This document shows, piece after piece, positions 9,280-18,165 of a stretch of 64,000 bases of DNA. Location of the stretch: assembly GCF_033100095.1 (NCBI RefSeq), contig NZ_CP136921.1, positions 3,127,001-3,191,000 on the forward strand, written 5' to 3'. The notes under the pieces were generated by a model, which saw only the letters and a list, made by a program, of their open reading frames with translations, was not told the DNA's origin and searched no databases. The first letter of the stretch is position 1. Every line of letters starts with the position of its first letter. Source of the DNA: Diaphorobacter limosus. Lineage in GTDB: Bacteria > Pseudomonadota > Gammaproteobacteria > Burkholderiales > Burkholderiaceae_C. A program made the position numbers and the translations under genes.

Positions 9280-9711
9280 TCAGAGCGTTGCGTCCTTGAG
9301 CTTCTTCAGGGCGCGGGTCTTGATCTTGACCGATGCGGGCTTGGCCGGGAACCAGCGCTCTTCGCCCGTGAAGGGGTCTTTGCCGAAGCGTTTCTTTTTC
9401 GCCGGCACCTGCAACAGGCCGATCTTCAGCAGGCCGGGCAGGGTGAACTCCCCGCAACCCTTTTTGTGCACGGCGCCCAGGATGGCGGTTTCCAGCGCTG
9501 CCAGCACGGCCTTGGCCGTCTTGGGCTCGACGCCTGCCTGCGAGGCGAGGTGGGCCACCAGCGTGGTTTTGTTGAACGGATCCTTTACGGGCTTGGGTGC
9601 CGCAGGCGCCGCGGTCTTCTTCGCGGCTGCGGTCTTGGCAGGTTCTGCAGCCTTCTTGGCGCTGGCAGTGGTCTTTTTTACCGGGGCGGTGGTTTTCTTT
9701 GCAGTTGCCAT
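9280..9711 (-). CDS. HU-family DNA-binding protein with Lys/Ala-rich N-terminal tail
   Basis: A 143-aa protein. The first 50 or so residues are a repetitive Ala/Lys/Pro/Thr tail (ATAKKTTAPVKKTTASAKK...), and the remainder is a HU/IHF-like domain starting DPFNKTTLVAHLASQAGV and containing LETAILGAVHKKGCGEFTLPGLLKI. Such histone H1-like tails are known on HU-type proteins of Bordetella, Ralstonia and Comamonadaceae. I chose ATG at 9711 (MATAKK) rather than an upstream ATG at 9744. It is divergent from the phaM-like gene, which has a similar tail at its C-terminus. Confidence 0.88.
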   Translation of the reverse strand: MATAKKTTAPVKKTTASAKKAAEPAKTAAAKKTAAPAAPKPVKDPFNKTTLVAHLASQAGVEPKTAKAVLAALETAILGAVHKKGCGEFTLPGLLKIGLLQVPAKKKRFGKDPFTGEERWFPAKPASVKIKTRALKKLKDATL

Positions 9712-9952
9712 GGTGTTGGATGGTTTTGGAATGTCTGAATGCATGCCAGCCAGGCCGGCGAGTGGATTCTAGGTGGTACAGGCGTGCGCGATACCATGGG
9801 TTTGCGCGCGGTTGCCCGCGAAAGCTGCGTCAGGCCGACCGTTGGTGCATTGTTTGCAATGTACCCGGGCGGTGGGCCCGAGGGATATGCCAGGACTGGG
9901 CATTAGCGGTAAGCTCTCGGCCACGTATTTCACGTGATGCATAGGAGCTGCC

Positions 9953-10729
9953 ATGAGCGACACAACCCCCTTCGGTTTCGGGCGCTTCGTCCCGGGCTTT
10001 GATTTTCTGCAGAACCTGGCCAAAGGCGCGGCCGCTGGCATGCCTGCCATGCCGGCGGCGCTGTCGGGCTGGGTGGCACCGACGATGAGCGTGGAGGAGC
10101 TGGACAAGCGCATACAGGAGCTCAAGGCGGTGCAGTTCTGGCTGGAGCAGAACGCCCGCGCCATCACGGCAACGGTGCAGGCACTGGAGGTGCAGAAGAT
10201 GACCCTGGCCACGCTGCAGGGCATGAATGTGGCCATGGGAGATATGGTGGGTGCCTTTGGTGCCGCGCAACCGTTCAAGGCACCGCCCCAAGCCAGCGCC
10301 GCACCCGAGCCACAGCCCGCGCCAGCGGCACCGGCGCCAGCCGCAGCGCCCAAGAGTGCGGAAGCCGCATCGCCTCAGGCCGACGCGGCGCAGGCCGAGG
10401 CCAAGGCGCCGGGCATGGTCGATCCGATGCAATGGTGGGGAGCGTTGACCAACCAGTTTCAGCAGTTGGCGGCCAATGCCATGAAGGACGCGGGCACGCA
10501 CCATGCAGCCTTCGAGGCCACACGTGAGATGGCGAGCGGGGCGCTGAAAACAGCCACCGACATGGCAGCGAAGATGGCCACCCAGGGCATGCCGGGCGCC
10601 GTAGCCGCCAAACCCAAGGCCCGGGCGGCAGCGCCCGCGGCGACACCCGAGGCTGCGGCCAAGCCGGCTGCCAAGCCACGCGCCGCATCGAAGGCGACAG
10701 CCACCAAGAAGGCCGCGGCGCCGCGCTGA
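9953..10729 (+). CDS. phaM: PhaM-like polyhydroxyalkanoate granule-associated protein
   Basis: A 258-aa protein. Residues 1-60 are Phe/Gly-rich (FGFGRFVPGFDFLQNL). Then comes the PhaM core: VEELDKRIQELKAVQFWLEQN followed by TVQALEVQKMTLATL, and a long Ala/Pro/Lys-rich C-terminus ending in histone-like AAKPAAKPRAASKATATKK repeats. In Ralstonia eutropha PhaM activates PHB synthase PhaC and tethers granules to the nucleoid; the basic tail fits DNA binding. Followed by the FIST gene after 50 bp on the same strand. Function is inferred from family similarity. Confidence 0.82.
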   Translation: MSDTTPFGFGRFVPGFDFLQNLAKGAAAGMPAMPAALSGWVAPTMSVEELDKRIQELKAVQFWLEQNARAITATVQALEVQKMTLATLQGMNVAMGDMVGAFGAAQPFKAPPQASAAPEPQPAPAAPAPAAAPKSAEAASPQADAAQAEAKAPGMVDPMQWWGALTNQFQQLAANAMKDAGTHHAAFEATREMASGALKTATDMAAKMATQGMPGAVAAKPKARAAAPAATPEAAAKPAAKPRAASKATATKKAAAPR

Positions 10730-10779
10730 AACGGCCAGGCTGCGGCATCCGTGGCCTTGCGCATTCCCCGGGGTCATCG

Positions 10780-12015
10780 ATGAAGCTCTTTCCCAACGCC
10801 CATGCCACCCACCCGCAATGGCGCATGGCGGCGGCCCTGGTGTTGGCTCAGCTGCAGGCCCAGATGGCCCAGCCGCAATATGCGCGCAAGCCCTCGCTGG
10901 GCCTGCTCTACATCACCGATCACTATGTGGCGGACGCCGTTGCGCTGCTGCGCTATCTGGGTCAGCAACTGCCCTCGGTGGCCGATTGGAGCGGTACCGT
11001 GGGTGTGGGCGTAGCCGGCAACAATGTGGAGTACTTCGACGAACCTGCGCTGTCGATCATGTTGTGCGACCTGCCACCCGAACAGTACCGCGTGTTTTCC
11101 GGTGTGGCGCCACTACCTCTGGGGGCATCTGCTTTTTCCGCACACACGGCCCTGGTGCATGCCGATGGCCGCACCCCCGACCTGGCCGAGTTGCTGGTGG
11201 AAATGGCGGGCCGCACCAGCAGCGGCTACCTGTTTGGCGGCGTGGCTGCCAGCCGTGGCGCCAGCCTGGCGTTTGCGCAGCATGCCGGCGGCGATGGCGC
11301 CGCGAGTGGAGTGCTGTCGGGGGGGCTGTCCGGGGTGGCGTTTTCCGACCAGGTGGGCCTGGTGTCGCGTGTCACGCAGGACTGCCAGCCCATTGGCCCA
11401 CAAGCCGTCGTGACCCAGGCGCAGGACAACGTGGTGCTGCGCCTGGATGGCCAGCCCGCGCTGGACGTGCTGTTGCAGACTCTGGGTGTGGAGCTCAATG
11501 GCGACCCGCAGCCCGCCTTGCGCGCGGTGCGCCACACGCTGGCGGGCCTGTCGAATGCGGATGCGCCGGCGTTGCAGGGCACGGGGCATTTTGGTGCCGA
11601 TACGCGCGTGCGCCATATCGTCGGGCTGGATGTGGCGCGCGGTGGCGTGGCGCTGGCCGATCGGGTGCATGAGGGCATGCACCTAGCGTTCTGCCAGCGT
11701 CACATGGCGGCCGCGCGTGCCGACCTGACGCGCATTTGCGCCGAGATCCGTGAAGAGCTTGCGCCCGAGTCCCCGGCGTTGCCGGATGAGCAGGCGGCGA
11801 CGCAGCGGCGCATCTGCGGCGCGCTGTATGTCAGCTGCTCCGGCCGCGGCGGGCGACATTTTGGCGGGCCCAGTGCCGAGCTGCAAACCGTGCACCGTGC
11901 GCTGGGCGACGTGCCCCTGGTGGGGTTCTTTGCCTCGGGCGAAATTGCCGCGCATTGGCTTTATGGCTACACCGGCCTGCTGACGGTGTTCGTGGCGCCT
12001 GCCGACACGGCGTGA
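10780..12015 (+). CDS. FIST domain-containing signal transduction protein
   Basis: A 411-aa protein that matches the FIST_N/FIST_C layout: LLYITDHYVADAVALLRYL and the GVGVAGNNVEYFDEPALSIMLC strand in FIST_N (about residues 35-235), and FIST_C near the end with CSGRGGRHFGGPSAELQTV and PLVGFFASGEIAAHW. FIST domains are proposed small-ligand (amino-acid) sensors, often linked to chemotaxis or two-component genes; no such partner is adjacent. No membrane segment or signal peptide is visible. Ligand unknown. Confidence 0.85.
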   Translation: MKLFPNAHATHPQWRMAAALVLAQLQAQMAQPQYARKPSLGLLYITDHYVADAVALLRYLGQQLPSVADWSGTVGVGVAGNNVEYFDEPALSIMLCDLPPEQYRVFSGVAPLPLGASAFSAHTALVHADGRTPDLAELLVEMAGRTSSGYLFGGVAASRGASLAFAQHAGGDGAASGVLSGGLSGVAFSDQVGLVSRVTQDCQPIGPQAVVTQAQDNVVLRLDGQPALDVLLQTLGVELNGDPQPALRAVRHTLAGLSNADAPALQGTGHFGADTRVRHIVGLDVARGGVALADRVHEGMHLAFCQRHMAAARADLTRICAEIREELAPESPALPDEQAATQRRICGALYVSCSGRGGRHFGGPSAELQTVHRALGDVPLVGFFASGEIAAHWLYGYTGLLTVFVAPADTA

Positions 12016-12055
12016 ACCTGCCCGCCTGCCGTTGGCTGGGTGGCCGATGGGCGTG

Positions 12056-13162
12056 TCAAGGGTACACGGCTTCGCCCAGGTTGAGCATCAGGCGGTTGGC
12101 CCAGGCAAACAGGGCCACAGCATGCACGGTATCCAGTATCTCCAGATCGCTCAGGCCGGCGTCGCGCAGCGCCGCCAGGTGGTGCGCGCCGAAGCTGCCG
12201 GGCGCGCGCGTCAGGGCCGCGCTGGCCTGCACGATGGCGCGCTCGCGCGCATTCGTACCCGCCTGATCGGGGTCGATGAAGACCTGTGCGATCACGTCAT
12301 TGCGCTTGGCCAGTTGTTCAAAACGCTGGGCGTGCACCGAAGCGCAGTAGACGCAGCCGTTGATACGCGAGACCACGGCGGTGGCCAGTTCGCGTTCGGA
12401 TCGCGGCAGGCCGCCGGGTGCATACATGATGGCGTTGAAGGCCTCGGAGCGCTCGGCCAGCACGCGCGGCTGGTGCACCAGCAGCAGGTAGAAGTCGGAT
12501 ACGCGCGCCTTCGGGTGGCTGGCGTCCAGCACGGCGTTCTGTTCGGCGCTGGCCTGGGTCGCGTCCACCACCGGCAGCCAGGCCTTCCAGTCCAGTGTCT
12601 CGCTGGTGTAGCCGTTCAGGCGCAGTGGTTCGCCCGGCGCGGGCAGATTCGCCGGGTGGATGAAGGGCGCCTCGGCGGCGGGCGCGGCCGGGGCCGCAGT
12701 GCTGCCTGCCGGGCCCAGCGCAGCCAGTGCTGCCACGCCCGCCACCAGGCGCGCCTGGAAGGCCGCAAAGCCTATGAGCTGTGCCAGCAACACCACGTCT
12801 GCGGTGGTCAGGCCCGCGGCGGGCAGCGCCAGCAGCACGGCCCGGTCGGCAGCCGCGGGCTGCGTGACCAGCAGCTGCGTGAAGTGGTGCATGGCCTGCC
12901 AGCGGGCATCTGGCGTGGCCGTGGGCAGGCGCTGCAGCTGTGCTGCGTAGTGCTCGCCCAGGGCCGTCACGCCGCTGGCGGCGGACACGGTCTGGGCCAC
13001 GGCCAGGCGCTGCGCCAGCGGCAGGCCGCCGGGTAGGTCGGGCGCCAGCAGCAGGTCTTCGCAGGCCTGGGTGGCGCTGATGGCTTTGGCGCGCTGCTGG
13101 CGCGTGGCCTGGGTCTGGGGTGTGTCTTGCAGGTGGGTGAGCCGGGCGATGGTGTCGGTCAT
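12056..13162 (-). CDS. Fused CMD-domain / alkylhydroperoxidase-like protein
   Basis: A 368-aa protein with two halves. Residues 1-180 resemble the 'CMD domain protein, Avi_7170' family; the C-terminal half (about 190-368) resembles the partner alkylhydroperoxidase-domain family, with the CxxC-H active-site motif RINGCVYCASVHAQRF and a final LFAWANRLMLNLGE helix. In many genomes these are two neighbouring genes, so a fusion is suggested. The ATG overlaps the stop of the FAD oxidoreductase by 4 bp (ATGA), so the two are translationally coupled. Peroxidase activity is not proven; a redox relay with the upstream flavoprotein is plausible. Confidence 0.75.
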   Translation of the reverse strand: MTDTIARLTHLQDTPQTQATRQQRAKAISATQACEDLLLAPDLPGGLPLAQRLAVAQTVSAASGVTALGEHYAAQLQRLPTATPDARWQAMHHFTQLLVTQPAAADRAVLLALPAAGLTTADVVLLAQLIGFAAFQARLVAGVAALAALGPAGSTAAPAAPAAEAPFIHPANLPAPGEPLRLNGYTSETLDWKAWLPVVDATQASAEQNAVLDASHPKARVSDFYLLLVHQPRVLAERSEAFNAIMYAPGGLPRSERELATAVVSRINGCVYCASVHAQRFEQLAKRNDVIAQVFIDPDQAGTNARERAIVQASAALTRAPGSFGAHHLAALRDAGLSDLEILDTVHAVALFAWANRLMLNLGEAVYP

Positions 13163-14667
13163 GTCGGTGGCGATTCGGGCAGTACGCGTTGGCGGGTGTC
13201 GGCGGGCGTCCATTCGTCGCCCAGCAGTTCGGGTTCGGCATAGGCCTGCAGGGCGGCGAAATGCTGCTCCACATCCTCGGCATACAACAGGCCGGCGATG
13301 CCGCTGGCCAGGCGTCTGGCGCCATCGCTGATGGCGGGGATATCGCCCGACACCGTGCCGTGCGACAGCGCCGCCGGGTAGCAAAAGCAGTGGATGCGAT
13401 CGAGGCCCGGACAGGCACCGGGGGACTTCTCGCGCAGCTCGAACACCGGGCCCAGGTCGGGCGAGTCGAACAGCTCGCGGTCGTCCTCGCCCGGCGGGCT
13501 CTGGTAGCGCTCGCCCCAGCTGCGCACATGCGGCGCGAAGGCGGCGAACTCGGGCTTTTGTGCCCAGTCGATGGCAAAGCCAGTGGCCAGGATCAGGAAG
13601 TCGAAGGCGAATCGGCCCTGCGATGTGGCGACCTGCAGCGCCTGACCCTGCTGCGTGACCTGCTGCACCGCGCAGCCGAAGTGGAAGAACGCGTGCGCAT
13701 GCCGCGACACGCGCAGCGTGCTGCCACGCGGTGGCGGCACCTGCTGCACGTTGATGTAGTGGCGTATGCGCCATTTCCAGGCATCGGGCAGCTCGTGGTG
13801 GCCCTGCGTCAGGCCGGGCAAGCCCGAGCCCTTGGACTTGTTGATGGTGGGCATGGCGGTGCGGCGTGCGATCAGATCCACGCTGGCCGCGCCGCATTCC
13901 AGCGCCGTGCCCGCGCTGTCCATGGCCGATGAGCCCATGCCGATCACGCCCACGCGTTTGCCTGCCAGCGTGGCGTAGTCCAGCACATCGCTGGAATGCG
14001 CCCACAAACCACCCTTGCTGGCGTGCCCCACGCCGTCCATGAAGGCCGGTATCTGCGCCCCGCCCAGGCCGTCGCGGCCGGTGGCCAGCACCACGCGGCG
14101 CGCCAGCCAGGTGGCGCTGCCGGTCGGTGTGTGCACATCCACCTCCACCAGCGCGTCGGCGCGCGGGCGCACGGCCGTCACCGCATGTTCATTGCGCACA
14201 TCGGCCCGGGTGACACGGCGGTACCAGCGCAGATAGTCCATCCACTGCAGGCGCGGTATCTTGTCCAGCGCGTCCCAGGCGGACCGACCCCACTGCGCCT
14301 CGAACCAGGCGCGGAAGGTCAGCGAGGGCAGGCCCAGCGCCGGGCCGGTCAGCTCCTTGGGCGAGCGCAGCGTCTCCATGCGCGCCGTGGTGGCCCAGGG
14401 GCCCTCGTAGTCGGTGGCGGCGCGGTCCAGCAGCACGGCGGCAATGCCCTGCTGTGCCAGTGCCATGCTGGCCGCCAGTCCGGCCTGGCCGGCGCCGATG
14501 ATGAGGACGTCGATCACCGGCTGGCCGCCATGGCTGAGTGCGGGCAGCCAGGGGCGCGCGCGCCAGTTCAGGGTCAGCAGGTCATGCGCCAGGCGTTCTT
14601 CAAGGGCGGCCAGTCCGGCCGCGCCCAGGGCGGGGGTGTCAGGCATGGGGTGCGGAGCGGGCGGCAT
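13159..14667 (-). CDS. FAD-dependent oxidoreductase (flavin monooxygenase-like)
   Basis: A 502-aa flavoprotein. The dinucleotide-binding GxGxxG motif is DVLIIGAGQAGLAASMAL near residue 55, and a second Rossmann motif, KRVGVIGMGSSAMDSA, lies near residue 245. The ATGF-type motif LILATGFAIDW is near residue 375. This is the pattern of Baeyer-Villiger/flavin-containing monooxygenase-like enzymes. The ATG (14667) overlaps the tctC stop by 1 bp; MPDTP seven codons later is an alternative start. It is coupled to the CMD/peroxidase-like gene downstream. Substrate unknown. Confidence 0.82.
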   Translation of the reverse strand: MPPAPHPMPDTPALGAAGLAALEERLAHDLLTLNWRARPWLPALSHGGQPVIDVLIIGAGQAGLAASMALAQQGIAAVLLDRAATDYEGPWATTARMETLRSPKELTGPALGLPSLTFRAWFEAQWGRSAWDALDKIPRLQWMDYLRWYRRVTRADVRNEHAVTAVRPRADALVEVDVHTPTGSATWLARRVVLATGRDGLGGAQIPAFMDGVGHASKGGLWAHSSDVLDYATLAGKRVGVIGMGSSAMDSAGTALECGAASVDLIARRTAMPTINKSKGSGLPGLTQGHHELPDAWKWRIRHYINVQQVPPPRGSTLRVSRHAHAFFHFGCAVQQVTQQGQALQVATSQGRFAFDFLILATGFAIDWAQKPEFAAFAPHVRSWGERYQSPPGEDDRELFDSPDLGPVFELREKSPGACPGLDRIHCFCYPAALSHGTVSGDIPAISDGARRLASGIAGLLYAEDVEQHFAALQAYAEPELLGDEWTPADTRQRVLPESPPT

Positions 14668-15475
14668 CAGTTGATGCTGATTTTGGCGTCCTTGACCACC
14701 TGGGCCCACTTTGCACGATCCTTGCGCACGGTCTGGCGGAACTGCTCGGGCGTTTCTATGCGCACGGTGTTGCCCTGGGACTCAAAGCGCTGGCGGATTT
14801 CTGGCAGCTCCAGCACCTGGCGCAATGCCGTGTTGAGCTTGTTGACCACGGTGGGGTCGGTGCCCTTGGGTGCAAAGATGCCAAACCAGATCGAGCTGTC
14901 GAAGCCCTTTGTGCCGGGCAGGCCGCTGGCGGCAATGGTGGGCACTTCCTTCACGGCGTCCACGGGCTTGGCCGTGGTGATGCCCAGCAGGCGGACCTTG
15001 CCGCTCTTGTAGTGCGCCAGCACGGTCTGCACCTGGTTCATGATGCAGCAGGTCTCGCCGCGCAGCACCGAGGTGATGGCCTCGGGCCCGCCCTTGTAGG
15101 GAACATGCACCATGTCCAGGCCCAGGCGCGCATTGAACTCGGCAAACGCCATGTGCGTGCCGGCGCCATTGCCGGTGCTGGCGTAGTTGTACTTGCCCGG
15201 GTTGGCCTTGACGATCTCGACGAACTCCTTGAGGTTGTTGGCGTCGATCACGCTGGGGTTGATGGTCAGCACGTTGGACACGTCGATCAGCGGGCCCACG
15301 GGCACGAAGTCGGCCTCCACGTCGAAGGGCAGGCTCTTGTACAGCGCGGCGTTGCTGCCGTGCGTGGCGGCCGTGCCGAAGGCCAGCGTGTAGCCGTCGG
15401 GCTTGGCATGGGCCACGTATTCGCTGGCGATGTTGCCGGCCGCGCCGGACTTGTAGTCGATATCGTCGAAATCAC
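14667..15475 (-). pseudogene. 5'-truncated TctC-family solute receptor
   Basis: About 270 codons similar to Bug/TctC periplasmic receptors: DYKSGAAGNIASEYVAHAKPDG, the PYKGGPEAITSVLRGE segment and the C-terminal TVRKDRAKWAQVV. The signal peptide and roughly the first 60 residues of the family are missing. Homology begins abruptly near 15455, and no ATG/GTG/TTG lies in frame upstream before a stop near the palindrome at 15522. GTG at 15416 is the only in-frame start. It would lack an export signal, so I treat it as a remnant. Two coupled genes lie downstream. Confidence 0.75.
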
Positions 15476-15521
15476 CTAAGCGCGTTCGACGTTCGGCATT
15501 GTGCGCAAAACCACATGCAGG

Positions 15522-15543
15522 GGCGCCATAAGCTTATGGCGCC
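15522..15543. other. 22-bp perfect palindrome
   Basis: The arms GGCGCCATA and TATGGCGCC around AGCT are perfectly self-complementary. It lies between the truncated tctC and the YXWQ-protein gene, about 50-70 bp from where tctC homology stops. There is no T-run, so termination is possible but weak. It could instead mark a rearrangement point or a binding site. Confidence 0.55.
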
Positions 15544-15561
15544 TCATGACCGCGCCACCCT

Positions 15562-15972
15562 TCAATGCCGATGGCTGCCGCCGGGGCGCGGGCCCTGTGG
15601 CGCCGGCCGGCCACCATGGCCCCAGCCGCCGCCGGTGAAATGCCACTGCCCCTGTCGTTGCTCCCAGCCTGGCTGGCGGTAATGCTGGCCGTGGCGCGCC
15701 TGCACCCAATGGCCCGGCACCCAGGCATAGCGCTGGCCGCGCCATTGCCAATACCCCTGCGACCAGGCCATGCCACGGCGTGCGGCCGGTGCGCGTTCAT
15801 AGCGCGGCGGCGGCGGGGCTGGGCGGTAGTGCGCGGGCTGCGCGGCGTGGGTCTGATGCTGTGGCACGCCGGGCGCGGCATGGGCGGCGCCGGCCAGGGC
15901 CAGCAGTGCAGTCAGCGTGGCTGCGGCAAGCCCGAGGGGGCGGGCCAATGCGTGGGTCAGGGGGTAGGCCAT
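15562..15972 (-). CDS. Secreted YXWQ/WxxGxW-repeat protein
   Basis: A 136-aa protein with a clear signal peptide (MAYPLTHALARPLGLAAATLTA..., cleavage likely after AGAAHA). The mature part is rich in Pro, His, Gly, Trp, Tyr and Arg, with short aromatic repeats: WSQGYWQWRGQRYAWVPGHW and HWVQARHGQHYRQPGW. Such BcpO/YXWGxW-repeat proteins are widespread in Comamonadaceae and Burkholderiales, are thought to be periplasmic or cell-wall-facing, and have no assigned activity. I chose ATG at 15972 because AAGGAG lies 7 bp upstream; an upstream ATG at 16020 has none. Confidence 0.75.
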   Translation of the reverse strand: MAYPLTHALARPLGLAAATLTALLALAGAAHAAPGVPQHQTHAAQPAHYRPAPPPPRYERAPAARRGMAWSQGYWQWRGQRYAWVPGHWVQARHGQHYRQPGWEQRQGQWHFTGGGWGHGGRPAPQGPRPGGSHRH

Positions 15973-16098
15973 GGTGTTCTCCTTGCAGATTGCGGCCGGA
16001 TTGGCCGCGGGAGACTCCATGCTGCCCGCCTTGTGTCAACGCCACGGAAGCCTGCATGGCTGGCGCGCAAAGCTCTGTGTGAATTTATGAAAAATTGG

Positions 16099-16141
16099 GC
16101 TGTAGCGCTTTCTGGTTAAGCGCTGACAGCTATCAATATAG
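16099..16141. repeat. AGCGCTT/AGCTAT interspersed repeat, copy 1
   Basis: The stretch shows TGTAGCGCTTTCTGG then TTAAGCGCTGACAGCTATC, i.e. two AGCGCT half-sites in inverted arrangement followed by CAGCTATCAATATAG. It lies in the 282-bp divergent gap between the YXWQ-protein gene and the LplT/PlsC gene. It belongs to the same family as copies near 18.65, 19.83, 23.2, 25.4, 52.26, 59.73 and 62.7 kb. Confidence 0.6.
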
Positions 16142-16254
16142 GAATATCTGCCAACCTGCCTGGCGCCCCCGGCAGCTCGTCCTTGGCCCGCATGTTTGCC
16201 GCCCGGCGGCGGGTTTTTGCGCACAATGCGCGGCACTTCCACAGCAGCACCCCC

Positions 16255-18159
16255 ATGAGCGCCCCCCATCCCAACCAGTTTGCGCTGCTCGGCCAGCGTC
16301 GCTTTGCACCGTTTTTCTGGACCCAGGCCGCCGGCGCCGCCAACGACAACCTGTTCAAGTTCGCCTTCACCGTGATGGTTACCTACCAGCTCGGCGTGTC
16401 CTGGCTGCCGCCGTCCCTGGCGGGGCTGGTGATAGGGGCGCTGTTCATACTGCCGTTCTTGCTGTTCTCGGCCACGGCCGGGCAGATCACCGACAAGCTG
16501 GAGAAGACGCGCATCATCCGCTTCGTGAAGAACCTGGAGATCGCCATCATGCTGCTGGCGGCTCTGGGCTTCATGGCCGGCCATGCCGCGCTGTTGCTGG
16601 CCTGCGTGTTTCTGATGGGCCTGCATTCCACGCTGTTCGGGCCGGTCAAGTTCGCCTATCTGCCGCAGGTCTTGAGCGAGCGCGAGCTCACCGGCGGCAA
16701 TGGCATGGTGGAGATGGGCACCTTCGTCGCCATCTTGCTGGGCAATGTGGCCGGCGGCCTGCTGGTGGCCATGCCCGGCGTGGGTCATGGCGCCGTCGCC
16801 CTGGCCTGCCTGGGCCTGGCGCTGGCAGGGCGGCTGGCGGCGCAGTTCATTCCCGGCGCGCCGGCCACCGACCCGGGACTGGTGGTCAACTGGAACCCGG
16901 TGAGCGAGACCTGGCGCAACCTCCAGCTGGCGCACGGCAACATCGTCGTCTTCCGCTCGCTGCTGGGCATCTCGTGGATGTGGTTCTTCGGCGCGGTGTT
17001 CCTCTCCCAGTTCCCCAGCTTTGCCAAGGATGTGCTGCGCGGCGACGAGCAGGTGGCGTCGGCCCTGCTGGTGGTGTTCTCGCTGGGCATAGGCACGGGC
17101 GCGCTGCTGTGCGAGGTCTTGAGCCGGCGCCATATCGAGATTGGCCTGGTGCCGCTGGGGGCGATTGGCATGAGCGTGTTCGCTGGTGACCTGTACTTTG
17201 CCTCGCGCGGCCTGCCGCCTTCGGGTGTCATGGCCCTGGGCGCCTTTCTGACGCAGCCCGCGTACTGGCGCGTGATGCTGGACCTGTTCTTGCTGAGCCT
17301 GTTCACCGGCCTGTATAGCGTGCCCATGTACGCGCTGATCCAGATGCGCAGCCAGGCCACGCACCGCGCGCGCATCATCGCCGCCAACAACATCCTGAAC
17401 GCGCTGTTCATGATCGTCAGCGCCGTTCTGGCCGGGCTGCTGCTGCAGGCGGGCTTCACGGTGCCGCAGATTTTTCTGTTCACGGCCATCGCCAACGCCG
17501 TGGTGGCGGCCTACATCTTTTTGCTGGTGCCCGAATACCTGCTGCGCTTCGTGGCCTGGGTGCTGTCGCGCTGCGTGTACCGCTTTCGCGTGCGCGGCGA
17601 TGAGCACATCCCCACGGCGGGCGCGGCCATCCTGGCCTGCAACCATGTGAGCTTTGTCGATGCCGTGCTGCTGATGGCCGCCAGCCCGCGGCCCATCTAC
17701 TTTTTGATGGACCACCGCATCTTCCGCGTGCCGGTGCTGGGCTGGTTGTTCCGCCTGGCCAAGGCCATCCCCGTGGCGCCGCAGAAGGACGACCCCGCCA
17801 CCTACCAGGCCGCGTTCGAGCGCGCCGCCCAGGTGCTCAAGGCGGGTGACCTGCTGGCCATCTTCCCCGAGGGCGGCATCACGCGCGACGGGCAGCTGCA
17901 GGAGTTCAAGGGCGGCATCATGAAGATCATCGAGCGCGCGCAGGCCGACGGCGTGCAGGCGCCCGTGGTGCCCATGGCGCTGACCAACCTGTGGGGCTCT
18001 TTCTTCAGCCGCATCGAGCAGGGCGGGGCCATGGTGCGGCCGTTTCGCCGCGGCATGTTCACGCGCGTGGGCCTGAACGTGGGCGCGCCCCTGGCGGCGG
18101 CCGAGGTGCGGCCCGAGCCGCTGCGCGCGCGCGTGGCCGGCCTGCTGGCGCTGGGGTGA
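16255..18159 (+). CDS. MFS lysophospholipid transporter fused to PlsC-type acyltransferase (LplT-Aas-like)
   Basis: A 634-aa fusion. Residues 1 to about 415 are an MFS permease with some twelve hydrophobic segments (QAAGAANDNLFKFAF at the N-terminus is typical of LplT). Residues about 430-630 are a glycerophospholipid acyltransferase with the H-x4-D motif NHVSFVD (His464, Asp469) and the FPEGG motif (537-541). In E. coli LplT flips lysophospholipids inward and Aas re-acylates them. Here the acyl-ACP synthetase part of Aas is absent, so acyl donors must come from elsewhere. I chose ATG at 16255 (MSAPHPNQF). Confidence 0.85.
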   Translation: MSAPHPNQFALLGQRRFAPFFWTQAAGAANDNLFKFAFTVMVTYQLGVSWLPPSLAGLVIGALFILPFLLFSATAGQITDKLEKTRIIRFVKNLEIAIMLLAALGFMAGHAALLLACVFLMGLHSTLFGPVKFAYLPQVLSERELTGGNGMVEMGTFVAILLGNVAGGLLVAMPGVGHGAVALACLGLALAGRLAAQFIPGAPATDPGLVVNWNPVSETWRNLQLAHGNIVVFRSLLGISWMWFFGAVFLSQFPSFAKDVLRGDEQVASALLVVFSLGIGTGALLCEVLSRRHIEIGLVPLGAIGMSVFAGDLYFASRGLPPSGVMALGAFLTQPAYWRVMLDLFLLSLFTGLYSVPMYALIQMRSQATHRARIIAANNILNALFMIVSAVLAGLLLQAGFTVPQIFLFTAIANAVVAAYIFLLVPEYLLRFVAWVLSRCVYRFRVRGDEHIPTAGAAILACNHVSFVDAVLLMAASPRPIYFLMDHRIFRVPVLGWLFRLAKAIPVAPQKDDPATYQAAFERAAQVLKAGDLLAIFPEGGITRDGQLQEFKGGIMKIIERAQADGVQAPVVPMALTNLWGSFFSRIEQGGAMVRPFRRGMFTRVGLNVGAPLAAAEVRPEPLRARVAGLLALG

Positions 18160-18165
18160 CAGTTC

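Noticed and set aside
12056..14005. A 649-codon - strand frame including upstream sequence of the CMD protein
   Set aside because: The part upstream of 13162 overlaps the FAD oxidoreductase in another frame; the ATG at 13162 with ATGA coupling is the real start.
15476..15751. A 91-codon - strand frame between tctC and the YXWQ protein
   Set aside because: It overlaps the YXWQ gene in another frame, spans the palindrome and has no RBS or family features.
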